Positions 1 through 8,748 of a stretch of DNA of 64,000 bases are shown in pieces. The notes below the pieces were generated by a model that searched no databases, was not told where the DNA came from, and saw nothing but the letters and a program-made list of their open reading frames with translations. The position numbers and the translations under genes were made by a program. Numbering within the stretch: position 1 is the stretch's first letter; every line of letters starts with the position of its first letter. This stretch comes from Streptomyces sp. DT2A-34 (GTDB lineage: Bacteria; Actinomycetota; Actinomycetes; Streptomycetales; Streptomycetaceae): positions 1,674,001 to 1,738,000 of the forward strand of contig NZ_JASTWJ010000001.1 of assembly GCF_030499515.1 (NCBI RefSeq), written 5' to 3'.

Positions 1-995
1 TCCCGCTGCCGGGCGCCCGGGTGGCGCTGGTCGTCGGGGACGTCGTGGGGCACGGGCTGCACGCGGCGGCCACGATGGGACGGCTGCGCACCGCGGTCCA
101 CAACTTCTCCACCCTGGACCTGCCGCCCGACGAACTCCTCGGCCATCTGGACGAGTTGGTGGTCCGCATCGACCAGGACGAGGGCGACGGCGAGGCCGCG
201 CCGGTCACCGGGGCCACCTGCCTGTACGCCGTGTACGACCCGTCCTCCGGGCTGTGCACCCTCTCCCGCGCCGGCCACCTCGAACCGGCCCTCGTCCACC
301 CCGACGGCCACGTCGAGTTCCCCACCGTCCCCGGCGGCCCCCCGCTGGGCCTGGGCGGCAGCCTGCCCTTCGAGGCGACCGAGCTGCGGCTGCCCGAGGG
401 CAGCGGTCTCGTGCTGTACACGGACGGGCTGGTGGAGCAGCAGGGGCGGGACATCGACGAGGGGCTGGAGCTGCTGCGCGGGGCACTCGCCGGGGCGCCG
501 CCGACGCGCGGCCGGACGCCGGAGGAGACGTGCAAGGTGGTACTGGAGACCCTGCTGCCCGAGCGTCCGCGCGACGACGTCGCCCTCGTCGTCGCGCGGA
601 CGCGGATGCTCCCCGCCGACCGCACGGCGGCCTGGGACGTCCCGGGCGACCCCTCGGCCGTGGCCCGGGTCCGGGCGGCGGCCACCAGGACGCTGGAGGA
701 CTGGGGGCTCGTGGAGGAGGCGTTCACGACCGAGCTGATCCTCAGCGAACTGGTCACGAACGCCCTCCGTCACGCCACCGGCCCCATCCACGTCCGCCTG
801 ATCCGCGACCGCGCCCTGATCTGCGAGGTCTCCGACGCCAGCAGCACCGCCCCGCATCTGCGCAGCGCGGCCACGACCGACGAGGGCGGCCGGGGCCTGT
901 TCCTGGTGGCGCAGTTCGCCGAGCGGTGGGGCACGCGGTACACCGCGCACGGCAAGGTGATCTGGACGCAACAGCCCCTGACGCAGAGCAACTGA
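1..995 (+). CDS. SpoIIE-type PP2C phosphatase fused to HATPase domain (5' partial)
   Basis: The gene is open to the left edge; reading frame 3 continues upstream of the first possible internal GTG at 21, so the true start lies outside the window. The visible part begins inside a PP2C/SpoIIE phosphatase domain: GDVVGHG is the metal-binding Asp motif, and YTDGLVE and DDVALVV are the later conserved motifs. From about residue 205 an anti-sigma-factor-type HATPase_c domain follows, with N-box ELVTNALRH and glycine motif GGRGLFLV. In Streptomyces such proteins belong to partner-switching networks that dephosphorylate anti-anti-sigma factors and bind sigma or anti-anti-sigma partners; N-terminal PAS/GAF sensor domains are common but cannot be seen here. 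It converges on the amine oxidase gene with only 13 bp between stops. Confidence 0.88.
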   Translation, partial: PLPGARVALVVGDVVGHGLHAAATMGRLRTAVHNFSTLDLPPDELLGHLDELVVRIDQDEGDGEAAPVTGATCLYAVYDPSSGLCTLSRAGHLEPALVHPDGHVEFPTVPGGPPLGLGGSLPFEATELRLPEGSGLVLYTDGLVEQQGRDIDEGLELLRGALAGAPPTRGRTPEETCKVVLETLLPERPRDDVALVVARTRMLPADRTAAWDVPGDPSAVARVRAAATRTLEDWGLVEEAFTTELILSELVTNALRHATGPIHVRLIRDRALICEVSDASSTAPHLRSAATTDEGGRGLFLVAQFAERWGTRYTAHGKVIWTQQPLTQSN

Positions 996-1008
996 GTCGT
1001 ACGGCGTC

Positions 1009-3030
1009 TCAGCCCCCGTGCGCCTCCAGTGCCGCCCGCACCCCTGATTCGAGGGCCCCCTCGATCCACGACGGCTTGACCGAGGTGTGGTCCCCGGCGA
1101 AGTACAGCGGGCCCTCGGGGCTGCGGATGGCTTCCAGCAACTCCGTGTGCTGACCGGGGAGGAGGACGGACGCCTCCCCGTACGCGTACGGGTCGCGCAG
1201 CCAGCTCTGCGTCCGCCCGGCCCCCGTGTAGAAGACCTCGACGCGCTGGCCGTAGACCTGTTGCAGCCCCCGGAGCGCGTGCGGGTAGCGGGCGTCCTCG
1301 TCGAGGGAGTCCCAGCGGGAGGCGTCGTCGGCCCAGCTGTAGGAGGCGAGGACGACGCCGCCCTCGCTGCCGTCGATCGGATGGGACGGGTTGATCATGA
1401 AGCGGTTGGAGTTGTCGGAGACCGACCCGCCGCCGATGATGTGCGCCGCCTCGGGCTGGTCGCGGGTGGCCCAGCGGTTGGCGGCGTAGTGGGCACGCTG
1501 CGCGTCGCTGATGTGGCCGTCCGGGACGGAGGGGTGGGCGCCGAGCAGGCTGCCGTCGGCCGGTGCCTTGCCCTTGCGGTAGTCGTCGTAGAGCCCGGGC
1601 CGTACGGCGTCGAGCTCCCGCTTCCAGTCGGCCTCGGTGAACTCCCACCAGCGCAGGCCGAATTCGAGCAGCACCTTGGTCGCGCTGTCGTAGTGCAGCT
1701 CGGCCACCGCACGCCGCTTCTTGTACGACATCAGCGGGCTGATCTGCACCTGCCGCAGCCCCGAGAAGGGCACGGTGACGATCGCGAGGTCACCGGTGAA
1801 CTGCTCGCGCACGATCCTGCCGTCGCGTCCCTCGGAGACGGTGTCGATCCAGACGTGCGGGCCCTTGGCACTGACGTGGGAGGTGTCGTCGGCGCCGGGC
1901 CGGCCGGGAGCCCAGTACTCGATGTGGGTCGCGCGCCGGTCGAGACGCAGGACGTCGGCGACCTCCTTGAGCAGCGCGTCCGGAAGCGTCGCCGTACCGC
2001 CGACCAGCTCCCAGAACGCGGTGTCGGGGCTGATCAGCGACTGGCTGATGAAGCTGTGGATGAAGGAGAGCGGCAGCCGTGAGGTGAGGTTCTCCAGAGT
2101 GCCGATCAGGTCGATGGTCCGCTCGTCGAAGCCCGCCTCCTCGGTGAGGAACCGGTACATCGACCAGTCGCCGTACTTCTGCACGACCCGCGCCCAGCCC
2201 TTGACCCGCTCCGGCATCGGCTTGTCGACGCGCTTGCCGTCCGGGCCGACGGTGCTGAACTCGTCGCGTACCGGGTCCAGGGCGCGGCGCAGGATGGTCG
2301 AGGAGGGGGTGTCCCAGTGCTCGCGGGGGACACCGAAGGAGCGGTTGATGGCGCGGGGCGCCTTCGCGTAGGCGGAGCGGCGCACGCGGACGCCGTTGAC
2401 GTGCAGCCAGGCGTTGTTGACGGGTTTGCCCTCGCCGTCGACGTCGACGAGGTGAAACCGGCGTCGCTTGACGCCGAGTTGGTCGATGAGGCTCATCACC
2501 AGCGGATGGCTGCCGGGGATGCGCATGGCGCCGGCCTCCGCGTACTGGGCCGGGTCGGCGAAGGCCTGCGCCGCCTGCTCGTGGCCGCCGGTGCGGAAGG
2601 TCTTGATGCGGCCGCCGACCCGGTTGCCGTTGGCCTCGACGAGGGTGACGTGGTGCCCGGCCCGCTTCAGCAGCCAGGCGGCGACCAGGCCGGCGGGTCC
2701 GGCGCCGACGACGAGGATTCTCTTCGCGGTCGTCGTCTTCGCGCGCGGGAGCCCGGAGTCGAGGATCTTCCGGTACGTCGGCACGAGCGGCTCGTCGTGC
2801 TCGTCGACCACCAGCAGGGCGCGGGCGACCGCCAGGCAGGTGTCCCAGTCGGCGGTGGAGCGCGGTCGGTGGGGTGCCTGGTGGGGGACGGCGGGTGCGG
2901 CGGGTGCGGCGGCGGCAGCCGCGGCCGTGGTCGGGGTCAACGCGGCCAGGGCGGCCGTCGTGGCGGACGCGGTCGTGAACTGCCTCCGGGAGAAGGGAGT
3001 GGGGCCGACAGGTGCGCGGTGATTGTCCAT
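1009..3030 (-). CDS. Tat-exported flavin monoamine / L-amino-acid oxidase
   Basis: A 673-residue FAD-dependent amine oxidase. The N-terminus carries a twin-arginine signal (SRRQFTTAS, residues 14-22) followed by an Ala-rich hydrophobic stretch, so the folded flavoprotein is probably exported. The dinucleotide-binding motif GAGPAG is at 109-114, followed by the basic VGGRI segment typical of the amine-oxidase family, and the C-terminal FAD-contacting block YFAGDHTS...WIEGALESG is intact. The family oxidises primary amines or L-amino acids to imino acids, releasing H2O2 and, after hydrolysis, ammonia; the L-amino-acid oxidase subgroup fits the length and the extended N-terminal region. Substrate cannot be told from sequence. 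It is monocistronic, divergent from the GH43 genes across a 229-bp gap. Confidence 0.88.
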   Translation of the reverse strand: MDNHRAPVGPTPFSRRQFTTASATTAALAALTPTTAAAAAAAPAAPAVPHQAPHRPRSTADWDTCLAVARALLVVDEHDEPLVPTYRKILDSGLPRAKTTTAKRILVVGAGPAGLVAAWLLKRAGHHVTLVEANGNRVGGRIKTFRTGGHEQAAQAFADPAQYAEAGAMRIPGSHPLVMSLIDQLGVKRRRFHLVDVDGEGKPVNNAWLHVNGVRVRRSAYAKAPRAINRSFGVPREHWDTPSSTILRRALDPVRDEFSTVGPDGKRVDKPMPERVKGWARVVQKYGDWSMYRFLTEEAGFDERTIDLIGTLENLTSRLPLSFIHSFISQSLISPDTAFWELVGGTATLPDALLKEVADVLRLDRRATHIEYWAPGRPGADDTSHVSAKGPHVWIDTVSEGRDGRIVREQFTGDLAIVTVPFSGLRQVQISPLMSYKKRRAVAELHYDSATKVLLEFGLRWWEFTEADWKRELDAVRPGLYDDYRKGKAPADGSLLGAHPSVPDGHISDAQRAHYAANRWATRDQPEAAHIIGGGSVSDNSNRFMINPSHPIDGSEGGVVLASYSWADDASRWDSLDEDARYPHALRGLQQVYGQRVEVFYTGAGRTQSWLRDPYAYGEASVLLPGQHTELLEAIRSPEGPLYFAGDHTSVKPSWIEGALESGVRAALEAHGG

Positions 3031-3167
3031 GGGCCCTGGATACGGGGCGGGCGGGGGGCGGACAGCCCATCCGTCCGTTCATCACCTGAACGGGCAAGCG
3101 CATGATCGCGCACCCGCGCCGGGCATGCGTCCGCACGCGGGTTTGTAAAGCGCACATGACGAAACCG

Positions 3168-3196
3168 TTGACGGGAGCACCACCCACTCTTATCTT
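3168..3196 (+). promoter_or_regulatory. Likely housekeeping promoter for the GH43 genes
   Basis: TTGACG (3168-3173) and TATCTT (3191-3196) are separated by 17 bp, which matches the HrdB-type -35/-10 layout. They lie 64 bp upstream of the first GH43 start. This is inferred from sequence only. Confidence 0.45.
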
Positions 3197-3259
3197 CTGA
3201 TCTCAATCACGATCGGAATCACGAACTCCGTTCGATATACCAGACAGGGACGGTGTCGT

Positions 3260-4768
3260 ATGCCCCGGATGTCTCACCCGCCGTTCAGGAAGCGCCGCAG
3301 ATCACTGATCCTCTGCGTACTCGCGGCGCTCTTGGCCCTGGTGGCGACCACGCAACCGGCGTCCGCGGCGGACGGCCGCCCGTACACGAACCCGCTGAAG
3401 TCGTTCAAGGGCGCAGACCCCTGGCTCCAGTACCACGACGGCAACTACTACCTGATCACGACGACGTTCACCGGCATCCTCGGCATCCGCAAGTCGCCGA
3501 CTCTTGCGGGCCTCGCCACCGCGCCCAACGTGCAGGTGTACGCGGAGACCACGTCGACCCGGAACACCAACTTCTGGGCGCCGGAGATGCACCTCTTCAA
3601 CGGCCACTGGTACGTGTACTACTCGGCCGGGCAGAGCGGCGTCGCCTGCTGTGACTCGCAGCGGACCCATGTCCTGGAGAGCGCCGGCACCGACCCGATG
3701 GGGCCGTACACCTACAAGGGCTCGCTCACCGGGTCCAACCTCACGCCGGGCGGCTGGCTGATCGACGCGAGTGTGCTGCAGGCCAACAACAAGCTGTACC
3801 TGATGGGCAGCGGGTTCATCAACGGCAGTACGCAGAGCCTGGTCATCGCACCGCTCAGCAACCCGTACACCCTCGCCAGCAACACCTTCACGATCATCTC
3901 CAGCCCCACCCTGGACTGGGAGCGCTCCGGCAGCCCCGTCAACGAGGGCCCCGAGCCGCTCTACCGCAACGGCCGCACCTTCCTGACATACTCCGCGAGC
4001 TCCTGCCAGACCGCCGACTACAAACTCGGCCAGCTGGAGCTGACCGGCTCCGACCCGCTGAGCCCGGCGTCCTGGACCAAGAAGCAGACCCCCGTCTTCC
4101 AGCGCAGTGACGCGAACAGCGTCTACGGCCCCGGCCACAACGGCTTCTTCACCTCGCCCGACGGCACCGAGAACTGGATCGTCTACCACGCCAACTCCGC
4201 GTCGAACGGCGGCTGCGGCAACGGACGCACCACCCGCGCCCAGGAGTTCACCTGGAACGCCGACGGCACCCCGAACTTCGGCACCCCCGTCGCCCTCGGC
4301 ACCACGCTCCCCGGCCCGTCCGGCGAGACGGCGGCGACGCCGACGTCGTACACCCTGGTCAACCGCAACAGCGGCAAGTGCCTCGACGTGAACGGCGGGA
4401 ACACCGCCGACGGCACCAACATCTTCCAGTGGAGCTGCACCGGCGGCGCCAACCAGAAGTGGAAGCTGGAGGACCTGGGCGACGACACCAACCGGCTGGT
4501 CAACGTCGCCACCGGCAAGGTGATGGACACCGCCGAGTGCTCCGCGACCGACGGCGCCGACATCCGGCAGTGGTCCTGGCTGAACAACAAGTGCCAGCGC
4601 TACCGCCTCGTCTTCACCGCGAGCGGCGACTACGTCCGGATCGTCAACGAGTCCACCGGCAAGGTCGCCGACGTCGCCGACTGCTCCACCGCGAACGGCG
4701 CCGACGTACGGCAGTGGACGTGGCTGAACAACAACTGCCAGCAGTGGAAGCTCGTCCCCACCACCTGA
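3260..4768 (+). CDS. Secreted GH43 arabinan-degrading enzyme with ricin-type (CBM13-like) lectin domain
   Basis: A 502-residue secreted glycosidase. A basic N-terminus (KRRRS) and hydrophobic core ending in ASA form a Sec signal of about 36 residues. The catalytic five-bladed GH43 beta-propeller starts at YTNPL; D53 in GADPW is the expected general base, WAPEM (around 112) and NEGPEPL (around 230) are the usual blade motifs, and YGPGHNG precedes the last blade. From about 365 to the end lies a ricin-B-like lectin domain with repeated GKxxD and QxW elements (three internal repeats), which usually binds xylan, arabinan or galactan. Endo-arabinanase or alpha-L-arabinofuranosidase activity is likely. 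Start choice: ATG 3260, with another ATG three codons later. A second GH43 gene follows 65 bp downstream, possibly co-transcribed. Confidence 0.88.
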   Translation: MPRMSHPPFRKRRRSLILCVLAALLALVATTQPASAADGRPYTNPLKSFKGADPWLQYHDGNYYLITTTFTGILGIRKSPTLAGLATAPNVQVYAETTSTRNTNFWAPEMHLFNGHWYVYYSAGQSGVACCDSQRTHVLESAGTDPMGPYTYKGSLTGSNLTPGGWLIDASVLQANNKLYLMGSGFINGSTQSLVIAPLSNPYTLASNTFTIISSPTLDWERSGSPVNEGPEPLYRNGRTFLTYSASSCQTADYKLGQLELTGSDPLSPASWTKKQTPVFQRSDANSVYGPGHNGFFTSPDGTENWIVYHANSASNGGCGNGRTTRAQEFTWNADGTPNFGTPVALGTTLPGPSGETAATPTSYTLVNRNSGKCLDVNGGNTADGTNIFQWSCTGGANQKWKLEDLGDDTNRLVNVATGKVMDTAECSATDGADIRQWSWLNNKCQRYRLVFTASGDYVRIVNESTGKVADVADCSTANGADVRQWTWLNNNCQQWKLVPTT

Positions 4769-4833
4769 TCCCGCCCCTGATCATCCGCTCCGATCACCCC
4801 CTCTGAGCACCCTTTCCGATCCGGAGAACTCCC

Positions 4834-6282
4834 TTGAGACGCATAGCCGTACGGCTGCTCATGGCCGTCCTGGTCGCCCTGGCGGCCTGCCTCGTCGGGC
4901 CGGCCCCCGCCGCCCAGGCCGCCGTGCCCGACTCCCCCGCCGTGACCTACACCAACCCGATCGCGGAGAAGCGGGCCGACCCGCACATCTTCAAACACAC
5001 CGACGGCTACTACTACTTCACCGCGACCGTCCCCGAGTACGACCGCATCGTGCTGCGCCGGGCGACGACCATCCAGGGCCTGTCCACGGCCCAGGAGGTC
5101 ACCATCTGGACCAAGCACTCCAGCGGCGTGATGGGCGCGCACATCTGGGCGCCGGAGATCCACTTCATCGACGGCAAGTGGTACGTCTACTTCGCCGCCG
5201 GCGCCACCAACGACATCTGGGCGATCCGGATGTACGTCCTGGAGGGCACCGGCTCCAACCCGCTGACCGCCGCCTGGGCGGAGAAGGGGCAGATCAAGAC
5301 CCAGTGGGAGAGCTTCTCGCTGGACGCCACGACCTTCGTCGTGAACGGGGTGCGCTATCTGTCCTGGGCCCAGCGCGACCCTTCCGTGAACAACAACACC
5401 GACATCTACCTCGCGAAGATGGCCAACCCCTGGACCATCACCGGCACTCCGGTGATGCTGTCGCGGCCCACCTACTCCTGGGAGACGGTCGGCTACAAGG
5501 TCAACGAGGGTCCGGCGGTGATCCAGCGCGGCGGCAAGGTGTTCATGTCGTACTCCGCCAGCGCCACCGACAGCAACTACTGCCTGGGGCTGCTGTCCGC
5601 CTCCGCGAGCGCCGACCTGCTCAACACGGCGAACTGGACCAAGAGTTCCACGCCGGTGTTCACCAGCAACGCCGCCACCAGCCAGTACGGTCCGGGCCAC
5701 AACTCCTTCACCGTCTCCGAGGACGGCAAGAGCGACATCCTCGTCTACCACGACCGCAGCTACAAGGACATCAGCGGCGACCCGCTCAACGACCCCAACC
5801 GCCGCACCCGCGTCCAGAAGCTGTACTGGAAGGCCGACGGCACCCCCGACTTCGGCATCCCGGTGGCCGACGGGGCCACGCCGCAGCGCCTGTCGTCGTA
5901 CAACTTCGCGGACCGCTTCATCCGGCACTGGGAGTACCGCGCCCGCATCGAGGCCAACGTCTCCCCGCTCGCCGACTCGCAGTTCCGCGTGGTCACCGGC
6001 CTGACCGGCAGCGGCACCGTCTCCCTGGAGTCGGCCAACTTCCCCGGCTACTACCTGCGGCACAAGAACTTCGAGGTATGGCTGGAGAAGAACGACGGCA
6101 CGACGCGGTTCGCGTCCGACGCGACCTTCTACAAGCGAGCCGGGCTGTCCGACTCGGCAGGCGTCTCCTACGAGTCGTACAACTACGCCGGGCGTTACAT
6201 CCGGCACTACGAGTACCTGTTGCAGGTGCAGGCCCTGAGCACGGCGACGGACAGGGCGGACGCCACGTTCTACGCCCAGTGA
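4834..6282 (+). CDS. Secreted GH43 (exo-1,5-alpha-L-arabinofuranosidase-like) with C-terminal AbfB/CBM42 domain
   Basis: A 482-residue secreted enzyme. The start is TTG 4834, chosen because GGAG (4823-4826) is 7 nt upstream and the signal peptide (MRRIAVRLL...AAQA) begins there. The GH43 propeller runs from about 35 to 345: D49 in RADPH is the expected base, with WAPEI, NEGPAVI and YGPGHNS as in its neighbour. Residues about 350-482 form an arabinose-binding AbfB (CBM42) domain with the repeated signature NFADRFIRH / NFPGYYLRH / NYAGRYIRH. This architecture matches the exo-1,5-alpha-L-arabinofuranosidases described in Streptomyces. Together with the preceding GH43 it should release arabinose from arabinan or arabinoxylan side chains outside the cell. 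A strong hairpin follows 8 bp after the stop. Confidence 0.9.
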   Translation: MRRIAVRLLMAVLVALAACLVGPAPAAQAAVPDSPAVTYTNPIAEKRADPHIFKHTDGYYYFTATVPEYDRIVLRRATTIQGLSTAQEVTIWTKHSSGVMGAHIWAPEIHFIDGKWYVYFAAGATNDIWAIRMYVLEGTGSNPLTAAWAEKGQIKTQWESFSLDATTFVVNGVRYLSWAQRDPSVNNNTDIYLAKMANPWTITGTPVMLSRPTYSWETVGYKVNEGPAVIQRGGKVFMSYSASATDSNYCLGLLSASASADLLNTANWTKSSTPVFTSNAATSQYGPGHNSFTVSEDGKSDILVYHDRSYKDISGDPLNDPNRRTRVQKLYWKADGTPDFGIPVADGATPQRLSSYNFADRFIRHWEYRARIEANVSPLADSQFRVVTGLTGSGTVSLESANFPGYYLRHKNFEVWLEKNDGTTRFASDATFYKRAGLSDSAGVSYESYNYAGRYIRHYEYLLQVQALSTATDRADATFYAQ

Positions 6283-6290
6283 GGCGTCTC

Positions 6291-6321
6291 AGGCTGTGCC
6301 TCACCAGGTGAGGCACAGCCT
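6291..6321 (+). terminator. Perfect 15-bp inverted repeat after the GH43 pair
   Basis: AGGCTGTGCCTCACC (6291-6305) is exactly complementary to 6307-6321, with one central base; a smaller loop-opened stem would form in RNA. It begins 8 bp after the GH43 stop and closes the two-gene unit. Confidence 0.8.
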
Positions 6322-6385
6322 GTACGGCCGCATGACACGTATATGACCATGCCGATGACCAGTTCCGATTGCCTAGGATCGCTCC

Positions 6386-6826
6386 GTGGTCACCTTCCTC
6401 CTCGAACGCACGGTTCCCCTCCCCCTCGACGAGGCGTGGCGCCGCCTGACGGAGTGGCCCCGGCACGGCGAGGTGGTCCCGCTGACCCGTGTCACGGTCA
6501 CCACGCCCCCGCCGACCCACGTGGGCTCCCGTTTCGTGGCCCGCTCGGGGATCGGCCCGCTCGCGTTCGACGACCCCATGGAGGTCACGACGTGGGAGCC
6601 GCCGGGTGAGGACGCTCCTGGTCTGTGCCGGCTGGAGAAGCGGGGCAGGGTGGTGACGGGCTGGGCCGAGATCGAGGTACGGCCCGGGCCGGGCGGACGG
6701 GCGCGCGTGGTGTGGCGCGAGGAACTGCGGGTGCGCCCGCTGCCGGGGCTGTTCGACGGCGTACTGGAGCGGGCGGCGCGGTATGTGTTCGGGCGCGCGG
6801 TGAACCGGCTGCTGAGGCAGCCATGA
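6386..6826 (+). CDS. SRPBCC-fold protein (polyketide cyclase/START-like)
   Basis: A 146-residue soluble protein starting at GTG 6386. The N-terminus VTFLLERTVPLPLDEAWRRL followed by a W at the end of the first helix, and the central 'G(s)RFVAR...GPLAFDDPMEVTTWEPP' pattern, are those of the SRPBCC/START-like hydrophobic-cavity fold, which in actinobacteria often binds lipids or polyketides or is a conserved protein of unknown role. No catalytic residues can be assigned. The stop overlaps the next gene's start (ATGA), so it is translationally coupled to a methyltransferase and the two probably act together. Confidence 0.75.
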   Translation: MVTFLLERTVPLPLDEAWRRLTEWPRHGEVVPLTRVTVTTPPPTHVGSRFVARSGIGPLAFDDPMEVTTWEPPGEDAPGLCRLEKRGRVVTGWAEIEVRPGPGGRARVVWREELRVRPLPGLFDGVLERAARYVFGRAVNRLLRQP

Positions 6827-7401
6827 CGCCGGTCGCGCAGGCCCGCTGGGAGGACCACTTCGCGCGGGGGCGGGGCTTTCGGGGCGTCAGGGAACAGGAA
6901 CTGCGGCTGCTCGGCGAGGCGGTACGGCCCCGCGCCGGCGCCCGGGCCCTGGACATCGGCTGCGGGCTCGGCACCTACGCCGCCGCGCTCGCGGGCCTCG
7001 GCTACGACACGCTCGCCGTCGACTGGGCGGACGCGGCGGTCTCGGCGACCCGCGACCGGTACGCGGATCTGGAGCCGCGCCTGCGCGTGCGCCGCCTGGA
7101 CTTCGAGGACGCGGGGGAGGTCTCGGCGGCCCTGCCACGGGCGGGGTTCGACCTCGTGACCATGCGACTCGTCCTGGCCTTCATGGCGGACAAGACGGCG
7201 GTCGCGGAACGGGTGCGGGGGCTGCTGACGCCGGGCGGGGCGTGGGTGGTGACGACGCCGCTGGCGGAGAGGCTGCCGCAGGAGCGCCGATACATCGGGA
7301 TGACGGCCGAGGACGTGGCGGCCGTGACGCAGGGGTGGGGGCGTGGGGAGTGGTACGACCTGGATGCGGGCGGGGTGCGGTGCTTCGTGCTGCGGGTCTG
7401 A
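6823..7401 (+). CDS. Class I SAM-dependent methyltransferase
   Basis: A 192-residue protein whose ATG at 6823 overlaps the preceding stop. Motif I, ALDIGCGLGTY (around 43-53), is the S-adenosylmethionine-binding loop; LAVDWADAA contains the acidic residue that ends strand beta-2; and the post-motif FDLVTMRLVL with LLTPGGAWVV complete a Methyltransf_11/25-like fold. The methyl acceptor is unknown. The overlap with the SRPBCC gene suggests that the cavity protein could present or bind the substrate; that is inference. An alternative upstream extension would run through the SRPBCC gene in another frame and is not credible. Confidence 0.82.
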   Translation: MTPVAQARWEDHFARGRGFRGVREQELRLLGEAVRPRAGARALDIGCGLGTYAAALAGLGYDTLAVDWADAAVSATRDRYADLEPRLRVRRLDFEDAGEVSAALPRAGFDLVTMRLVLAFMADKTAVAERVRGLLTPGGAWVVTTPLAERLPQERRYIGMTAEDVAAVTQGWGRGEWYDLDAGGVRCFVLRV

Positions 7402-7434
7402 GTCCCGCGCGGCGAGCGTGCCAGAGTGGGCGTC

Positions 7435-8748
7435 ATGACGGAGACGACACACGCAACTGGCATGACGTCGGACGAAGTCGAGGCCTTGGCGGTGGACGGG
7501 CTGCGGTGGCTGCTGGCCGCCGCGCGGGACACCGGGGACGACGGCGGCCTCGGTTGGCCCGTCAGACCCTCCGACGACGAGGCCGATCCCATGCTCTACC
7601 ACGGTACGGCCGGCGTCGTTCCGGTCCTCCTGGAAGCATGGCGGCACTTCGGCGACGACTCCTACGCGGACGCCGCCCTGCGCGCGGCCCGCGGCCTGGC
7701 GGGCTCCGTCGAGAGCCACGAGGACGACTCCCTCTACTTCGGCCGCACCGGAATGGCCCTCGCGCTGCGGGCCGTCCACGACGACCTGGGTGACACCGCC
7801 GCCGGCGCCGCCGCGAACCGGGCCCTGGAGCTGGTGCGCTCACGCTTCGACGGGACCCGCTGGGGCGAGCTGTTCGAGCTGATGGGCGGCAACGCGGGCA
7901 TCGGCCTCGGTGCGCTCCTCACCGGGCAGGAGGACCTGGCCGTGCAGGCGATGGAGCCCTATGCCCGCACAGCCGAGCAGACCCCGGCCGGGGCCCAGTG
8001 GCAGCATCGGCCCGGCGCGCCCGCACGCATGCATCACATCTCACACGGCACGCTCGGCATCGTGTACGGCCTGGCCGCGGTGGGTCACGCGACCGGCCGA
8101 AAGGATTTGGTCGAACTCGCCCTGGCCGGTGCCGCGGACGTCGTGTCGCGCAACGAGGACGGGCCCGACGGCTTCCTCGTCCCCCACTCCGACCCGCACC
8201 ACCGCCCCGACGTGGTCGAGCGGTACAACTACGGCTGGTGCCATGGCCCGACCGGTGACGCCCAGGTCTTCCGGTTGCTGAGGGACCTGCTCGGCGACCC
8301 CACCCCCTGGTCGTCCCTCGCCGACCGCTGCTGGCACACCGTCACGCACTCCGGTGTGCCCCGCCGGCTGCGCCCCGGTTTCTGGGACAACAACGGCCGC
8401 TGCTGCGGCACGGCGGGCGTGCTGGCGCTGGCCTGCGACCGGATCGCCGAGCAGGGAGACGGCCACGGCTTCGCCCGGCTCCTCGTCGCCGACCTCGCCG
8501 CCCACGCCACCCGGGACGCCGACGGCGTCCGCTGGTCCAACGTCGAGCACCGGGCCACCCCGAGCGACCTCGAAGCGGAGACCGGGTGGGCCATGGGCAA
8601 CGCGGGCATCGTCCGCGAGCTCCTTCGTTACGTCAGGATCGGCCGGGGCGGCGACCCGGCCTACGCCTTCGCCTGGCCCGACCAGCCGGTACCCCGGACT
8701 CAGGCCACCGACCCGATCCGCCCCGCCGGCGACGGCGTCGCGTCGTGA
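7435..8748 (+). CDS. Stand-alone LanC-like protein (lanthionine-cyclase fold, CCG-type zinc site)
   Basis: A 437-residue protein counted from ATG 7435; an in-frame GTG at 7426 and ATG at 7462 are alternatives. It has the repeated GxxG elements of the LanC alpha/alpha barrel (MLYHGTAGVVPVLL, YFGRTGMALAL, LMGGNAGIGLGAL, HGTLGIVYGL, GNAGIV). The zinc-site motifs are present: C269 in GWCHG, and C323-C324 in RCCGTAG. Classical LanC enzymes have Cys-His at the second site; Cys-Cys is the CCG variant known from some lanthipeptide cyclases. No lanthipeptide precursor, dehydratase, protease or transporter lies nearby, so cyclase activity is unproven; bacterial LanC-like homologues without a partner dehydratase have unknown roles. 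The last 49 bp overlap the xdhC-like gene tail to tail. Confidence 0.82.
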   Translation: MTETTHATGMTSDEVEALAVDGLRWLLAAARDTGDDGGLGWPVRPSDDEADPMLYHGTAGVVPVLLEAWRHFGDDSYADAALRAARGLAGSVESHEDDSLYFGRTGMALALRAVHDDLGDTAAGAAANRALELVRSRFDGTRWGELFELMGGNAGIGLGALLTGQEDLAVQAMEPYARTAEQTPAGAQWQHRPGAPARMHHISHGTLGIVYGLAAVGHATGRKDLVELALAGAADVVSRNEDGPDGFLVPHSDPHHRPDVVERYNYGWCHGPTGDAQVFRLLRDLLGDPTPWSSLADRCWHTVTHSGVPRRLRPGFWDNNGRCCGTAGVLALACDRIAEQGDGHGFARLLVADLAAHATRDADGVRWSNVEHRATPSDLEAETGWAMGNAGIVRELLRYVRIGRGGDPAYAFAWPDQPVPRTQATDPIRPAGDGVAS

